From: Nitrospira sp. Ga0074138
Lineage (GTDB): Bacteria > Nitrospirota > Nitrospiria > Nitrospirales > Nitrospiraceae
DNA length: 64,000 nucleotides
Assembly: GCA_001464735.1 (NCBI GenBank)
Contig: LNDU01000063.1
Span: 1-64,000, forward strand
Direction of reading: 5' to 3'
Both the position numbers and the translations under genes were made by a program. The notes beneath the pieces were generated by a model that worked only from the letters and a program-made list of their open reading frames with translations, made no database searches and was not told the origin of the DNA. Of the stretch, positions 19,579 to 29,844 are shown one piece after another. Positions within the stretch are counted from its first letter, which is position 1; every line of letters begins with the position of its first letter.

Positions 19579-20178
19579 TTTAATATAGTTAGTCGAACCC
19601 CCTTCACTTCCCAAGCTGCCCGTATTTGCTAGAGATAACAGCCGCTTCGAGTCTCCATCGGCTGGGAAAATGATTGCTTTGACCATCCTGGTATAGGGGT
19701 AGGTTTCATACTGCCATCTGCACTGCCACCACCTGTTTATGGGTATCGAGATCGTTTCAGGTATGTGGAGTTTAGTTCGAGGCAGGCAAGACACCAACAG
19801 TGGGAAGATATGTGAGCGGTTGATGTGGCCTCCCTATTCATGTTCGATCAGTTAGGTGTCGAAGAGCCTGACCCTACGTAAGTATTATTGACGGCAGTTC
19901 GAATTTGAAGTCTCATTAGCCTTACAGTACTACCGGGTTGTCAATGCGGAGGGGCATCGTGTGGTGGCGGAACACAGAGTTACAACATCGCGCGCTACCT
20001 TGCTATGGCCTCTCCCTCCACGTTAGTAACGAGTCGTATGTAAGAAGAATCGCAACGGATATGCTCCTGAGTGAGCAGAGTGATCTTGTGAGGCGAGTAA
20101 TGTACTTGCGGCGGACGAATAGGAATTTGGGCTTCAGATTGTTCTGATGATTCACAGCGACCGATTGGGTATTTAACC
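19579..20178. other. Intergenic region, no gene recognised
   Basis: About 600 bases between the IS5 element and the SGNH-like gene. Open frames here are short (longest about 77 residues, minus strand) and show no family features. No hairpin, tRNA or repeat stood out. Confidence 0.4.
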
Positions 20179-21432
20179 ATGGGAAGAGAATCGGCATGTG
20201 CGCAATTTTCAGGCATCAAGCAGGTTGGTTTTTATCTAGTGATGGGGCTTGTCAGTCTTCTGGTGCTGGAGGTCGGCTTCCGGGCTGTGCTCGCATTTCG
20301 GGTGGGGCCCAGCGTGCTCTACTACGGCACGCGCTTCTACCGACAGAACGTTCCTGCCGTGGCGAATAATCACACGGTCATGCAGCACGGGAGTGTTCAA
20401 CCGGGATACACAAAGTTTTTTGCAAATGAATTGAAGGTCGACCACGACCCAATCACGAACGAATCTTTTAAGGTTTCCATCAATTCGCGTGGGTTCCGCG
20501 GTGGAGAAATCACCGAAGCCAAGAAGCCTGGTGTCACACGCATCGTCACGCTTGGGTCTTCTTCCACGTTCGGCTACTATGACCGCGATAATGAAACCTA
20601 TCCCTACTATCTCGAACAGAAACTCAACAAGGGCGCAGGGGCAACTGGGAGATTTGAAGTGATCAATCTCGGTATTCCACACCTCCATTCAGATGAAATA
20701 CTTAACCTCTTCTATGTAGAGGCGATTCCGTTGCACCCGGATGTGGTCACCTTTTACGAGGGGGTCAACGATGCAGCCAGAGGAAACCCTAGCCGAAATG
20801 AGGCCGAGAGGAGGAAAACCGTCGAGGAACAGAAACAGTCGCAGCCCGGACTACTGAGAGGTGCTTATGGGGTGGTGCGTGACCACCTCGTCATAGTCGC
20901 GTTCATCGACAGCATTCGACAGAACATGATTGCCGAGCCAACGTTCAACCGCGGACAGGTTGAACGGCACATGACTAGCACGAGTGAACATTTCATCGGG
21001 AATATCGACAAGCTGTATCGTGAATGTCAGCAACGTGGAATTATGTTTGTGGCGCTCAAGCAGCAGGCGAAGTCTCACATGGTTAAAGAAGCAGATATGA
21101 AGGGCGTGACGTATGCTCAAGAAGTTCAAATGGTAAAAGCTAAGTTGGAAAAAGAAGGTGCGATTAAGGCCAGAGAGCTACACCTTCTCACCCATAGCAC
21201 GCTCATGGCCGACCTCGAGCAGTGGGCGTCCACCAATATGGTGCCGTTTGTAAACATCCAGAAAGTGCTTGATCGGGACAGGGATGTCTTGCTGAGCTGG
21301 GTGCATCTGAGCTCTCGAGGAAATCGTATGATTGCAGATGCTCTGGCCGAAGAGATCGTACAATTGGTCGGTCATCACACCGTGCGCCAACCAGAGTCCA
21401 GAACTCAACCGGTCGGGTCGCTCGGCTCCTGA
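20179..21432 (+). CDS. Membrane-anchored SGNH/GDSL-hydrolase-like protein
   Basis: 417 residues. An N-terminal hydrophobic segment (about residues 15-36) suggests a signal anchor and an extracytoplasmic domain. The SGNH fold is indicated by block I VTLGSSSTFGYY (nucleophile Ser near residue 132), a block III-like YEGVNDAA near residue 195 and block V WVHLSSRGN near residue 372. The Asp that usually stands three residues before the block V His is Ser here. Such proteins often deacylate or transfer acyl groups on envelope polysaccharides; the substrate is unknown. There is no obvious partner gene. Confidence 0.72.
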   Translation: MGRESACAQFSGIKQVGFYLVMGLVSLLVLEVGFRAVLAFRVGPSVLYYGTRFYRQNVPAVANNHTVMQHGSVQPGYTKFFANELKVDHDPITNESFKVSINSRGFRGGEITEAKKPGVTRIVTLGSSSTFGYYDRDNETYPYYLEQKLNKGAGATGRFEVINLGIPHLHSDEILNLFYVEAIPLHPDVVTFYEGVNDAARGNPSRNEAERRKTVEEQKQSQPGLLRGAYGVVRDHLVIVAFIDSIRQNMIAEPTFNRGQVERHMTSTSEHFIGNIDKLYRECQQRGIMFVALKQQAKSHMVKEADMKGVTYAQEVQMVKAKLEKEGAIKARELHLLTHSTLMADLEQWASTNMVPFVNIQKVLDRDRDVLLSWVHLSSRGNRMIADALAEEIVQLVGHHTVRQPESRTQPVGSLGS

Positions 21433-21590
21433 GAGTCTCTTGCAAAAGTTGAAGAGGAATGACACAGTGCCCCCTCCATCGCCTACATGGAAGTAAGCCA
21501 TCGGCAACGAGAAGCGTAAGAAGTCGCCCGGGAGTCTGTCAGTCCCTGACCATTGTGTTTAATTAAAGTATGAGGAATGTCAGCGGAGAA

Positions 21591-21878
21591 TCAGATCAGT
21601 CCAGCCAATATGGATTGAATGGTTTTGAAATGCAGTTTGGCCACTGAGGCCAACCGTTCCCGTCCGTGTTTTTCGATGATCATCTTGGCGGCGAACTCGA
21701 CAGCTGGCGAGGCGCCTTTGGGCAGGGTGGTGCCGACTTCGCTGGAGAGGCGTTTCAATCGAAGCAAAAATTCAGCGGCGGCCACGGCCAAGTCCGATTC
21801 CGCTTTCGTCGCTGTTCCAGCACGATCTTTTGCCCCTTTTCCTGCAGCACATTGAGAATCAACCGTTCATTTCCCAGT
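21591..21878 (-). pseudogene. Truncated 3' copy of rnhC
   Basis: The minus-strand sequence matches the C-terminal half of the RNase HIII gene at 22565-23224: FLLRLKRLSSEVGTTLPKGA is identical, and the following text differs by scattered changes. A deletion of about 20 bases removes SILAR and neighbours after AVAAA. Similarity stops near 21878 within the equivalent of FGNERLILNV. The N-terminal catalytic Asp-Glu motif is missing, so the fragment cannot be an active nuclease. Confidence 0.88.
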
Positions 21879-21902
21879 AGAATCCTGGGTCCAAGTAGAA
21901 TA

Positions 21903-21921
21903 TGGGGTCGGGTCTTGCAAT
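21903..21921 (+). repeat. Short dispersed repeat, copy 1
   Basis: TGGGGTCGGGTCTTGCAAT. Two further copies of TGGGGTCGSRTCTTGCAAT occur at 22259 and 61202, all on the plus strand and each just beyond a gene or gene remnant. Confidence 0.6.
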
Positions 21922-22107
21922 CAAACATTTCGCGGTGTGTGGCGGGCCTGTTTGCCGGCTCGCTGTGCAGTTTTCATCCACAGAAACCAGCAATCGCATG
22001 TGGTCGATAACCGGTGGGAGAAGGACAGTGTCGTTCAATTTAACTTGATGGATGCTGTGTTAAAATTGGCATCACAATACCTCCGATTTCAGCATTCACC
22101 AAGGCGC

Positions 22108-22239
22108 ATGCCGATGAACCGTAAACCTAGCAGCGGAGAACGATCAAAGGTCGTTATTGATGTTCCAGCCGAACTGGACACGTTTCTCAAGCGTCACCGT
22201 GAAATTCCATGGACTCGCGTGGCTGAACAAGCGTTGTAG
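22108..22239 (+). pseudogene. Possible decayed small DNA-binding ORF
   Basis: A short frame reading MPMNRKPSSGERSKVVIDVP and ending WTRVAEQAL before a TAG. The frame continues for QYAKC after the stop, where an antitoxin-like helix would be expected (AEQALQQYAK). This resembles a ribbon-helix-helix or antitoxin N-terminus, but the resemblance is weak and no toxin gene follows. The rest of the 21.88-22.56 kb gap holds only two copies of a 19-base repeat. Confidence 0.25.
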
Positions 22240-22258
22240 CAGTATGCAAAGTGCAATC

Positions 22259-22277
22259 TGGGGTCGCATCTTGCAAT
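22259..22277 (+). repeat. Short dispersed repeat, copy 2
   Basis: TGGGGTCGCATCTTGCAAT, second copy of the repeat at 21903, placed 20 bases after the decayed small ORF. Confidence 0.6.
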
Positions 22278-22564
22278 CGAGTATCACTGGCCTCCCCATT
22301 CTGGTCAATGGTGAGTGGCAAGGACTATAGGCAGGAGAACATGATTGCAGCCAAGAAGAATTCAATGCCAAGGTTGGAGCCGATGCATTCCCACACTCAG
22401 CCGACAAACGCGGTTGGTGAAACCGCCACGGTTGGAAATGCCTTAAGAATTAGGATCGTACATTTAGACTGTATAGTAGAGGCAGGCTAGATTTCGACTG
22501 ATCCTGTAGCCAGAAAAACGATGAGATTCGTTCACTTCGATCGCACAAAGAATGGTCAATCGGC

Positions 22565-23224
22565 TTAAGCCAGTCCCGCCATCACGGCCTTCGTCGTTTT
22601 GAAATGCAGTTTTGCCACTGAGCCAAGCCGTTCCTGTCCGTGTTTTTTGATGACCATCTTGGCGGCGAGCTCGACGGCTGGGGAGGCACCTTTGGGGAGC
22701 GTGGTGCCGACTTCGCTGGAGAGTCGCTTTAAACGCAAGAGAAATTCGGCACGGGCTAGAATTGACGCGGCGGCGACAGCCAGATCCGATTCCGCTTTCG
22801 TCCGCTGTTCCAGCATGATCTTTCGCCCCTTTTCCTGCAGCACATTCAGAATCAATCGCTCGTTGCCGAACTGATCGGAAATCGCCCGTTCGCATGTCAC
22901 TCGTTCGAGCAAGGTTTCAAGTGCTTTGGCGTGACCCCAGGCCAGGAGGCGATTCAAGTTGCGGATTTTTTCATAGAGTTCGTTGTACTTCTGCGGCCCG
23001 ATCGCGATGACACTATGAGGACAGATGGTCTTGATGTCGGGAGCCATCTCAAGAATCCGCCCGTCCGAAATCTTCTTGCTATCCCGGACCTGCATGAGCC
23101 TGAGTTCCCCTTGTGTCGTGGCGTCGACGAACACGGCCGCGATGACGAGGGGGCCGAAATAGTCGCCCTTTCCGGATTCGTCGATGCCGATACGTTCAAT
23201 CGTGCGAGATGGTTGTGGAGTCAT
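22565..23224 (-). CDS. rnhC: Ribonuclease HIII-like enzyme, short form
   Basis: Removes RNA from RNA-DNA hybrids. The signature GIDESGKGDYFGPLV near residue 12 carries the first catalytic Asp-Glu pair and is of RNase HIII rather than HII type; further residues are in VRDSKK and KAESDLAVAAASILAR. At 219 residues it lacks the N-terminal TBP-like substrate-binding domain of typical RnhC (about 300 residues). A damaged copy of its 3' half lies about 700 bases downstream on the same strand. Confidence 0.85.
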   Translation of the reverse strand: MTPQPSRTIERIGIDESGKGDYFGPLVIAAVFVDATTQGELRLMQVRDSKKISDGRILEMAPDIKTICPHSVIAIGPQKYNELYEKIRNLNRLLAWGHAKALETLLERVTCERAISDQFGNERLILNVLQEKGRKIMLEQRTKAESDLAVAAASILARAEFLLRLKRLSSEVGTTLPKGASPAVELAAKMVIKKHGQERLGSVAKLHFKTTKAVMAGLA

Positions 23225-23346
23225 GAGATGGTCCGCGCCCCTCTAGAAAGTTTTCTTAGGGGCACGGTAATCTACTCAATCACTTGTTCGTTGGTCAATG
23301 AACCATGATGGATCCAGAAACCGTTCCGTTTGGCTGGAGGTTGACG

Positions 23347-24213
23347 ATGCGTACCCCACAACTCATGCGCGTAACAACGATGGTCTGTCTTCTGGCCGGA
23401 GGAGTAACCTTGGTGGGATGCGAGACCAATCCTTATACCGGTCGGAAGCAGTTACTCATGACGTCGATTGGTCAAGAAGTGCAAATGGGAGCTCAGGCGT
23501 TCGATCAGGTCAAGAACGACCCGAAGATGAGACCGTCGCAAGATCCTCTTGAGGTCGAACCGGTGAAGCGAGTCGCGGCTCGGATTGTCGAGGCCGCGAA
23601 ACGGTCGAAGTATGCCGAGATGGCCAAGCAGTTTCAGTGGGAAGTCACGGTCATCAAGGATGATAAGACGGCCAACGCCTTTGCATTGCCTGGGGGCAAG
23701 ATGGCGGTCTACACCGGCATTTTCCCAATGGCCAAAACTGAGTCCGGGTTGGCAGCGGTGATGGGACATGAGGTCGTGCATGCCTTGGCTCGCCACGGTG
23801 CGGAGCGGATGAGTCAGGGACAACTCACAAACACGGTGTTACAGGTTGCAGGGGCTGCGATTGGTCTCAGTGGCGGGAATCCGATGCTGGGTCAGGCGAC
23901 GATGGCTGCCCTGGGTGCAGGAGCGCAGGTTGGGGTGCTGCTGCCATTCAGTCGGAAGCATGAGTCAGAGGCCGATTATGTGGGGCTCCTCCTCGCGGCC
24001 GATGCTGGGTATGATCCGCGCGAATCTGTCGCGCTCTGGGAACGAATGGGGCAAGCATCGGGCGGTGGGGGACAATCTGAATTTCTCTCCACCCATCCCA
24101 GTCATGATACCCGCATTGATCAATTGAAGGAGTGGATGCCGGAGGCCATGGCTATTTATCAGAAACGGACACCAGTACCGGCGGCTCCGTTACCGGACGT
24201 TGGTGGACGATAA
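23347..24213 (+). CDS. M48-family metalloprotease lipoprotein
   Basis: Periplasmic zinc protease related to LoiP/BepA. ATG 23347 is chosen because GGAGG lies seven bases upstream and it opens a signal peptide ending VTLVGC, a lipobox with Cys near residue 24. The product has 288 residues. The family opener NPYTGRKQLLM follows, and the zinc motif HEVVH is near residue 140 with the third ligand in ESEADYVGL. Likely an outer-membrane-facing quality-control protease. Divergent from rnhC. Confidence 0.92.
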   Translation: MRTPQLMRVTTMVCLLAGGVTLVGCETNPYTGRKQLLMTSIGQEVQMGAQAFDQVKNDPKMRPSQDPLEVEPVKRVAARIVEAAKRSKYAEMAKQFQWEVTVIKDDKTANAFALPGGKMAVYTGIFPMAKTESGLAAVMGHEVVHALARHGAERMSQGQLTNTVLQVAGAAIGLSGGNPMLGQATMAALGAGAQVGVLLPFSRKHESEADYVGLLLAADAGYDPRESVALWERMGQASGGGGQSEFLSTHPSHDTRIDQLKEWMPEAMAIYQKRTPVPAAPLPDVGGR

Positions 24214-24267
24214 CGATTCTCGTCCTATCCTAATCGACCTTCGTCGAATACACCTGGGCGGTCTGCT

Positions 24268-24297
24268 TGTCGCGACCGATCCTGGTCCTTTATACTG
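24268..24297 (+). promoter_or_regulatory. Promoter of the RNase P RNA gene
   Basis: TTGTCG (24268-24273), an 18-base spacer and TATACT (24292-24297) end about six bases before the 5' side of helix P1. Confidence 0.6.
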
Positions 24298-24301
24298 AGC
24301 A

Positions 24302-24738
24302 GGCGTGGGTGGAAGACTGGATGGTCGCTCGGTGCCTCGGCATTGAGAGGAAAGTCCGGACTCCATGGGCAGGGCGCTGGGTAACTCCCAGGCGGAGCAA
24401 TCCGACACCAGCACCACAGAAAACAAACCGCCGATGGCCAACGCGACGGGATCCCATCTGGTCGCTGCGGCTCAGGTAAGGGTGAAACGGTGGGGTAAGA
24501 GCCCACCGCGGGGGTGGCGACATCACCGGCACGGTAAGCGTCGCCTGGTGCAAGGCCAAATAGGAAGACATGTGCAGCGCTCCTCACGGACCGTTGTACG
24601 CCGGCTGGCCCGGTCGAGGTCTTCGGGTAGGTCGCTTGAGGTTCGAGGTAACTCGAATCCCAGAGAAATGATCATCCAAGCAAAGAGGGCAACTTCTTTG
24701 CGGGACAGAATCCGGCTTATAGGTCTTCCGCCCACGCT
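24302..24738 (+). ncRNA. rnpB: RNase P RNA, bacterial type A
   Basis: Catalytic RNA that matures tRNA 5' ends. Diagnostic conserved blocks are present in order: GAGAGGAAAGTCCGGACTCC, ACAGAAAACAAACCGCC, AGGTAAGGGTGAAACGGTG and near the end GACAGAATCCGGCTTATAGG. The ends GCGTGGGTGG and CCGCCCACGC pair as helix P1. Length is about 435 bases. Boundaries are estimated from P1. Confidence 0.95.
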
Positions 24739-24943
24739 TCTTCTCAAACGCCTCGTGGCCAGTACTCTCGGTGATTCACGTGGCGCTGTATTGACGGGTC
24801 TTGATGGGGGTGCTAGGATCTCGAATCTTTCCCCTTGATTTTAAAGATATTTCTGCATGATGATGCGTCCTCCGCCGGACGTGTCTTTTTGATATCTGAT
24901 TATTTACGGCAGATCGTATCATGCAGTCGTAGGGAGGGTTATT

Positions 24944-26719
24944 ATGAAACTCACCGGTGCTGAAATCTTCATCGAATGCCTGAAGCGGGAAGGAGTCAAA
25001 ACTGTCTTTGCGCTTCCCGGCGGAGTCGTCCTGAAGATTTTCGATACACTCTACCAGCAGAAAGATGTTGAAGTAATCCTGACACGCCATGAGCAGGGCG
25101 CGGGCCATATGGCGGAGGGCTATGCGAAGGCGACTGGAAAGGCCGGCGTATGCCTGGTCACCTCGGGCCCGGGTATGACCAACGTCATTACGGCATTAGC
25201 CGATGCTTATATGGATTCCGTTCCCATGGTCTGTTTCAGCGGTCAAGTCCCGACGAGTTTGATCGGGAACGATGCCTTTCAGGAGGCCGACAACATCGGG
25301 TTGAGCCGACCCTGCACAAAGTACAATTTTCTGGTCAAGGACGTGAACGACTTGGCGGCCACGATCAAAGAGGCGTTTTATATTGCGACGACCGGTCGTC
25401 CGGGCCCGGTCTTGGTGGATATCCCGAAAGATGTCTCGATGGCTAAAGCGGAATTCACCTATCCGAATTCGGTCTCGATTCGAGGGTACAACCCGACCTA
25501 CGAGGGAAATAAATGGCAGATCAAACAGGCAGCCGAAGCGATCATGAAGGCCAAGAAGCCCATTCTGTATGTCGGCGGTGGCGTAATTTTTTCGAGTGCC
25601 TCACAGGAATTGCTTGAGCTAGCTGAGATGACGCAGATCCCGGTGGACATGACGTTGATGGGGCTTGGCGCGTTTCCAGGAGAGCATCCGTTATCCCTCG
25701 GGATGCTTGGGATGCACGGGACCTATCAGGCGAACATGGCCATGCATTATTCCGATCTGGTGATTGCCATCGGCGCACGGTTTGATGATCGGGTGACGGG
25801 GAAGGTGTCGGAGTTCTGTCCCTATGCAAAAGTGATTCATGTCGATATTGACCCGACCTCTATTCGGAAAAACATCAATGTCGATATTCCGATTGTGGGC
25901 GACTGTAAGACTGTGCTTCGTGAGTTCAATCAGATCTTGCGCGCAACGGTCAATGGGGAGCAGAAAGAGCTTCGCAAGCCCTGGTGGGATCAAATTCAGG
26001 AATGGCAGCAGGCCCATCCCTTGACGTATCACCAAGAGAAGGATGGACCGATCAAGCCGCAGCAGGTGGTCAAGCGGCTGTATGAACTGACCAGGGATCG
26101 GGATCCGATCGTCTCGACGGACGTCGGACAGCACCAAATGTGGGCGGCACAATACTTCAAGTTGGCGAAGCCGAATCGATGGCTGACGTCAGGCGGACTT
26201 GGCACGATGGGGTTCGGATTCCCCGCTGCAATGGGGGCGCAGGCAGCGTTCCGGGATCGCCTGGTCCTGTGCATTGCGGGAGACGGCAGCATTCAGATGA
26301 ACATGCAGGAAATGGCTACGGCTGTGGTGAGCAAGTTGCCGGTGAAGATTATTATCCTCAACAATGGATTTCACGGCATGGTCCGCCAATGGCAGGACCT
26401 ATTTTACGAAGGGCGCTACGCCTCGAGTTATTTAGACACGACGCCGGATTTTGTCAAGCTTGCCGATGCCTATGGAGCAGTGGGATTGAGGGTCAAGAAA
26501 GTCGGTGATCTCGATGCCGTTCTGAAAGAAGCGATGGCGACCGATAAACCCGTCATCGTGGATGTGCCGACTTATCCCTATGAGAATTGTTATCCGATGA
26601 TCCCGGCTGGAGGCTGCAACCACGAGATGCTCCTGGAAGATCCACCGGAGTTGAAGAAGAAGCAGGTTGGTGCGGGAAAGGTGACGCCGGAGGATAAAGA
26701 TACGGTCCTCACGGCATAG
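24944..26719 (+). CDS. ilvB: Acetolactate synthase, large catalytic subunit
   Basis: TPP-dependent enzyme that condenses pyruvate to acetolactate for valine, leucine and isoleucine. It has 591 residues in three domains. The catalytic Glu is in RHEQGAGHMAEGYA near residue 50. FAD/acceptor-domain motifs lie centrally (YVGGGVIFSSA), and the TPP-Mg motif GDGSIQMNMQE...IIILNN is near residue 448. GGGAGGG precedes the ATG. It leads the ilvB-ilvN-ilvC run, with the regulatory subunit 39 bases downstream. Confidence 0.97.
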   Translation: MKLTGAEIFIECLKREGVKTVFALPGGVVLKIFDTLYQQKDVEVILTRHEQGAGHMAEGYAKATGKAGVCLVTSGPGMTNVITALADAYMDSVPMVCFSGQVPTSLIGNDAFQEADNIGLSRPCTKYNFLVKDVNDLAATIKEAFYIATTGRPGPVLVDIPKDVSMAKAEFTYPNSVSIRGYNPTYEGNKWQIKQAAEAIMKAKKPILYVGGGVIFSSASQELLELAEMTQIPVDMTLMGLGAFPGEHPLSLGMLGMHGTYQANMAMHYSDLVIAIGARFDDRVTGKVSEFCPYAKVIHVDIDPTSIRKNINVDIPIVGDCKTVLREFNQILRATVNGEQKELRKPWWDQIQEWQQAHPLTYHQEKDGPIKPQQVVKRLYELTRDRDPIVSTDVGQHQMWAAQYFKLAKPNRWLTSGGLGTMGFGFPAAMGAQAAFRDRLVLCIAGDGSIQMNMQEMATAVVSKLPVKIIILNNGFHGMVRQWQDLFYEGRYASSYLDTTPDFVKLADAYGAVGLRVKKVGDLDAVLKEAMATDKPVIVDVPTYPYENCYPMIPAGGCNHEMLLEDPPELKKKQVGAGKVTPEDKDTVLTA

Positions 26720-26758
26720 GGAAACCGTCAGCGAACGACTATCAGCTGAAAGCGTTGC

Positions 26759-27277
26759 ATGGAACATATTATTTCAGTAACAGTTGAAAATAAATTTGGG
26801 GTCTTGTCACGGGTTGCAGGATTATTCAGCGGCCGTGGGTTCAATATCGAGAGCCTGTCAGTTGCCCCGACGCTTGATCCATCCATGTCCCAGATGACGA
26901 TTGTGACGTCGGGTGATGAGCGGATCATCGAGCAGATCGTGAAACAGCTGAACAAGCTCATCGATGTCATTAAGGTCGTAGACTTGAACGAAACGGAGTT
27001 TGTTTCACGAGAGACGGCGATCATCAAAGTGCATACGAAGGATGCGGATCGGGCTGAGGCGCTCAGAATTGTAGATATTTTCCGGGCAAACGTGATTGAT
27101 TCGACGCCGAGCACCTACACGATCGAAGTATCCGGCGATCCCAAGAAGATTGAGGCGATCATCAATTTGCTGCAGCCTCTTGGGATCAAGGACTTGGTCC
27201 GCACTGGGCGCGTGGCTGTTGCCAGGGAACCGGCCCGGCCCGTTGCTGTCCAAACGAAGAAGGTTGCCCGCGACTAA
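26759..27277 (+). CDS. ilvN: Acetolactate synthase, small regulatory subunit
   Basis: Regulatory partner of IlvB that confers feedback sensitivity, usually to valine. The 172 residues comprise an ACT domain (about 4-78, ISVTVENKFGVLSRVAGLFS) and a C-terminal ALS_ss domain (about 80-160). The Gly-rich turn FSGRGFNIESL, part of the effector site in the family, is intact. Confidence 0.96.
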   Translation: MEHIISVTVENKFGVLSRVAGLFSGRGFNIESLSVAPTLDPSMSQMTIVTSGDERIIEQIVKQLNKLIDVIKVVDLNETEFVSRETAIIKVHTKDADRAEALRIVDIFRANVIDSTPSTYTIEVSGDPKKIEAIINLLQPLGIKDLVRTGRVAVAREPARPVAVQTKKVARD

Positions 27278-27312
27278 CGTTCTGCTGCGCACGCAGTGTT
27301 GCGCTATACTGA

Positions 27313-28350
<1,038 letters not shown>

Positions 28351-28359
28351 GGCAATTCC

Positions 28360-29010
28360 ATGGCGGATCGTGCAGTCGGTGTTCCCTTTGCCAAAGAAGG
28401 AATTCCCTTCATTGCAGTTCCTGCCGGCGTTACACTATTGGCAGCATGGGTGGGATGGCCGGTCGTTGCCTTTCTTGGTGGGATTGCAACGCTCTTCTCT
28501 GCCTGGTTTTTTCGAAACCCGGCCCGGGTGATCCCACAAGGTCCAAATCTGATTGTTGCACCCGGCGATGGCAAGGTGATCGCCATCGAGGAAGAGTTTG
28601 AGCCCCGCTACCTGAAAGAGCGTAGTGTCAGGCTTACGATCTTTTTGAATGTCTTCGATGTCCATATCAATCGTATGCCTTGCGATGGGGTCGTGGAAGG
28701 TATTCAGTATCAGCCGGGGCTGTTTTTAGTTGCGAGCAAACCGGAGGCGACGCTGAGGAACGAACAGAACGCTGTGATGATCAAGACGCACGACGGGATC
28801 AAGGTGTTGTGTGTGCAAGTCGCGGGGCTGATCGCTCGGCGAATCGTCTGTTGGATCTCGGATCGGGAGCAGGCGATACGTGGTGAACGTTATGGCTTGA
28901 TCCGGTTTGGGTCTCGCATGGATACGTTCCTTCCGATGGGTACAAAGATTCGGGTGGCGGTGGGTGATCGTGTGAAAGGCGGCGAAACCATTATTGGAGA
29001 GTTGCCATGA
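28360..29010 (+). CDS. psd: Phosphatidylserine decarboxylase, short type
   Basis: Pyruvoyl-dependent enzyme making phosphatidylethanolamine at the membrane. The 216 residues fit the short PSD-A type. N-terminal hydrophobic segments are followed by NVFDVHINRMPCDG, and the proenzyme cleavage site is Gly-Ser in IRFGSRMD near residue 185, where Ser becomes the pyruvoyl group. Its stop overlaps pssA by four bases, joining the two consecutive enzymes of the pathway. Confidence 0.95.
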   Translation: MADRAVGVPFAKEGIPFIAVPAGVTLLAAWVGWPVVAFLGGIATLFSAWFFRNPARVIPQGPNLIVAPGDGKVIAIEEEFEPRYLKERSVRLTIFLNVFDVHINRMPCDGVVEGIQYQPGLFLVASKPEATLRNEQNAVMIKTHDGIKVLCVQVAGLIARRIVCWISDREQAIRGERYGLIRFGSRMDTFLPMGTKIRVAVGDRVKGGETIIGELP

Positions 29011-29813
29011 AAACGGCAGGCTTCAAAAATTCGTTCGGGAAAGATGGGAAACGGCGGAAGGCCGCAATGCATCTCATTCCAAACCTCTTCACGACCGGTA
29101 ACTTATTTTGCGGCGTGTTCGCCATCCTGTCCGTTTTCAACGGTAACTATCTGGAAGCAGCCATAGCGATTCTTGTCGCCATGATTTTTGACGTGTTGGA
29201 TGGCAAGTCGGCCAGATTGACTAATAGTACGAGTCAGTTCGGGCTGGAGTATGACTCGCTGTCCGATGTGGTGTCATTTGGTGTCGCACCGGGGTTGTTG
29301 ATCTACTCGTGGGCGTTAAGTGGGCAGGGTACGTTTGGCGTGGCCGTGATGTTTGCCTACGTGGCCATGGGCGCCGTGCGGTTAGCGCGATTCAACTCTA
29401 CCGTAGCGCTAGCAGATGGGAAGTACTTTACTGGTCTCGCGATCCCAGCCGCGGCCGGGGTGGTGGCGTCGTTGGTGGTCTTTGATCATTACCTCCTCAA
29501 GATGGGAGGCGATGTCAGGCCAATCGTGGTCCTGTTCATGACGTTGGCACTTTCGTTTTTAATGGTCAGCACGATCAAGTATCGCAGCTTCAAGGAGCTG
29601 AAATTTAAGGGCCACCGGCAGATTACCTACCTGGTCTGGGGTATTCTGACGCTGATGTTGGTGGCAGCCTGGCCGGCGGTCATGTTATTTGTCATTTTTG
29701 CCGGATATGCACTGATGGGGCCGGTCGAAAAAGTCTTTTCGCTGGTTGCTCCGGCAGCTGGGAAAAAGAACATCGGAAAAGTCGAGCCTCCGCCGATCGA
29801 AGCAAATTCATAA
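29007..29813 (+). CDS. pssA: CDP-diacylglycerol-serine O-phosphatidyltransferase
   Basis: Makes phosphatidylserine from CDP-diacylglycerol and serine. The 268-residue multi-pass membrane protein carries the CDP-alcohol phosphotransferase signature DVLDGKSAR...GLEYDSLSD near residues 68-95, with all Asp residues. A basic N-terminus precedes the first membrane segment. Coupled to psd by overlap. The T-box leader of leuA begins about 30 bases after its stop. Confidence 0.96.
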   Translation: MKTAGFKNSFGKDGKRRKAAMHLIPNLFTTGNLFCGVFAILSVFNGNYLEAAIAILVAMIFDVLDGKSARLTNSTSQFGLEYDSLSDVVSFGVAPGLLIYSWALSGQGTFGVAVMFAYVAMGAVRLARFNSTVALADGKYFTGLAIPAAAGVVASLVVFDHYLLKMGGDVRPIVVLFMTLALSFLMVSTIKYRSFKELKFKGHRQITYLVWGILTLMLVAAWPAVMLFVIFAGYALMGPVEKVFSLVAPAAGKKNIGKVEPPPIEANS

Positions 29814-29844
29814 CGGCGGATAACAGTGGGAGGAACTGAACAAG

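Noticed and set aside
21879..22564. Toxin-antitoxin locus between the two rnhC copies
   Set aside because: Only one short antitoxin-like frame with an internal stop is visible and no toxin is present.
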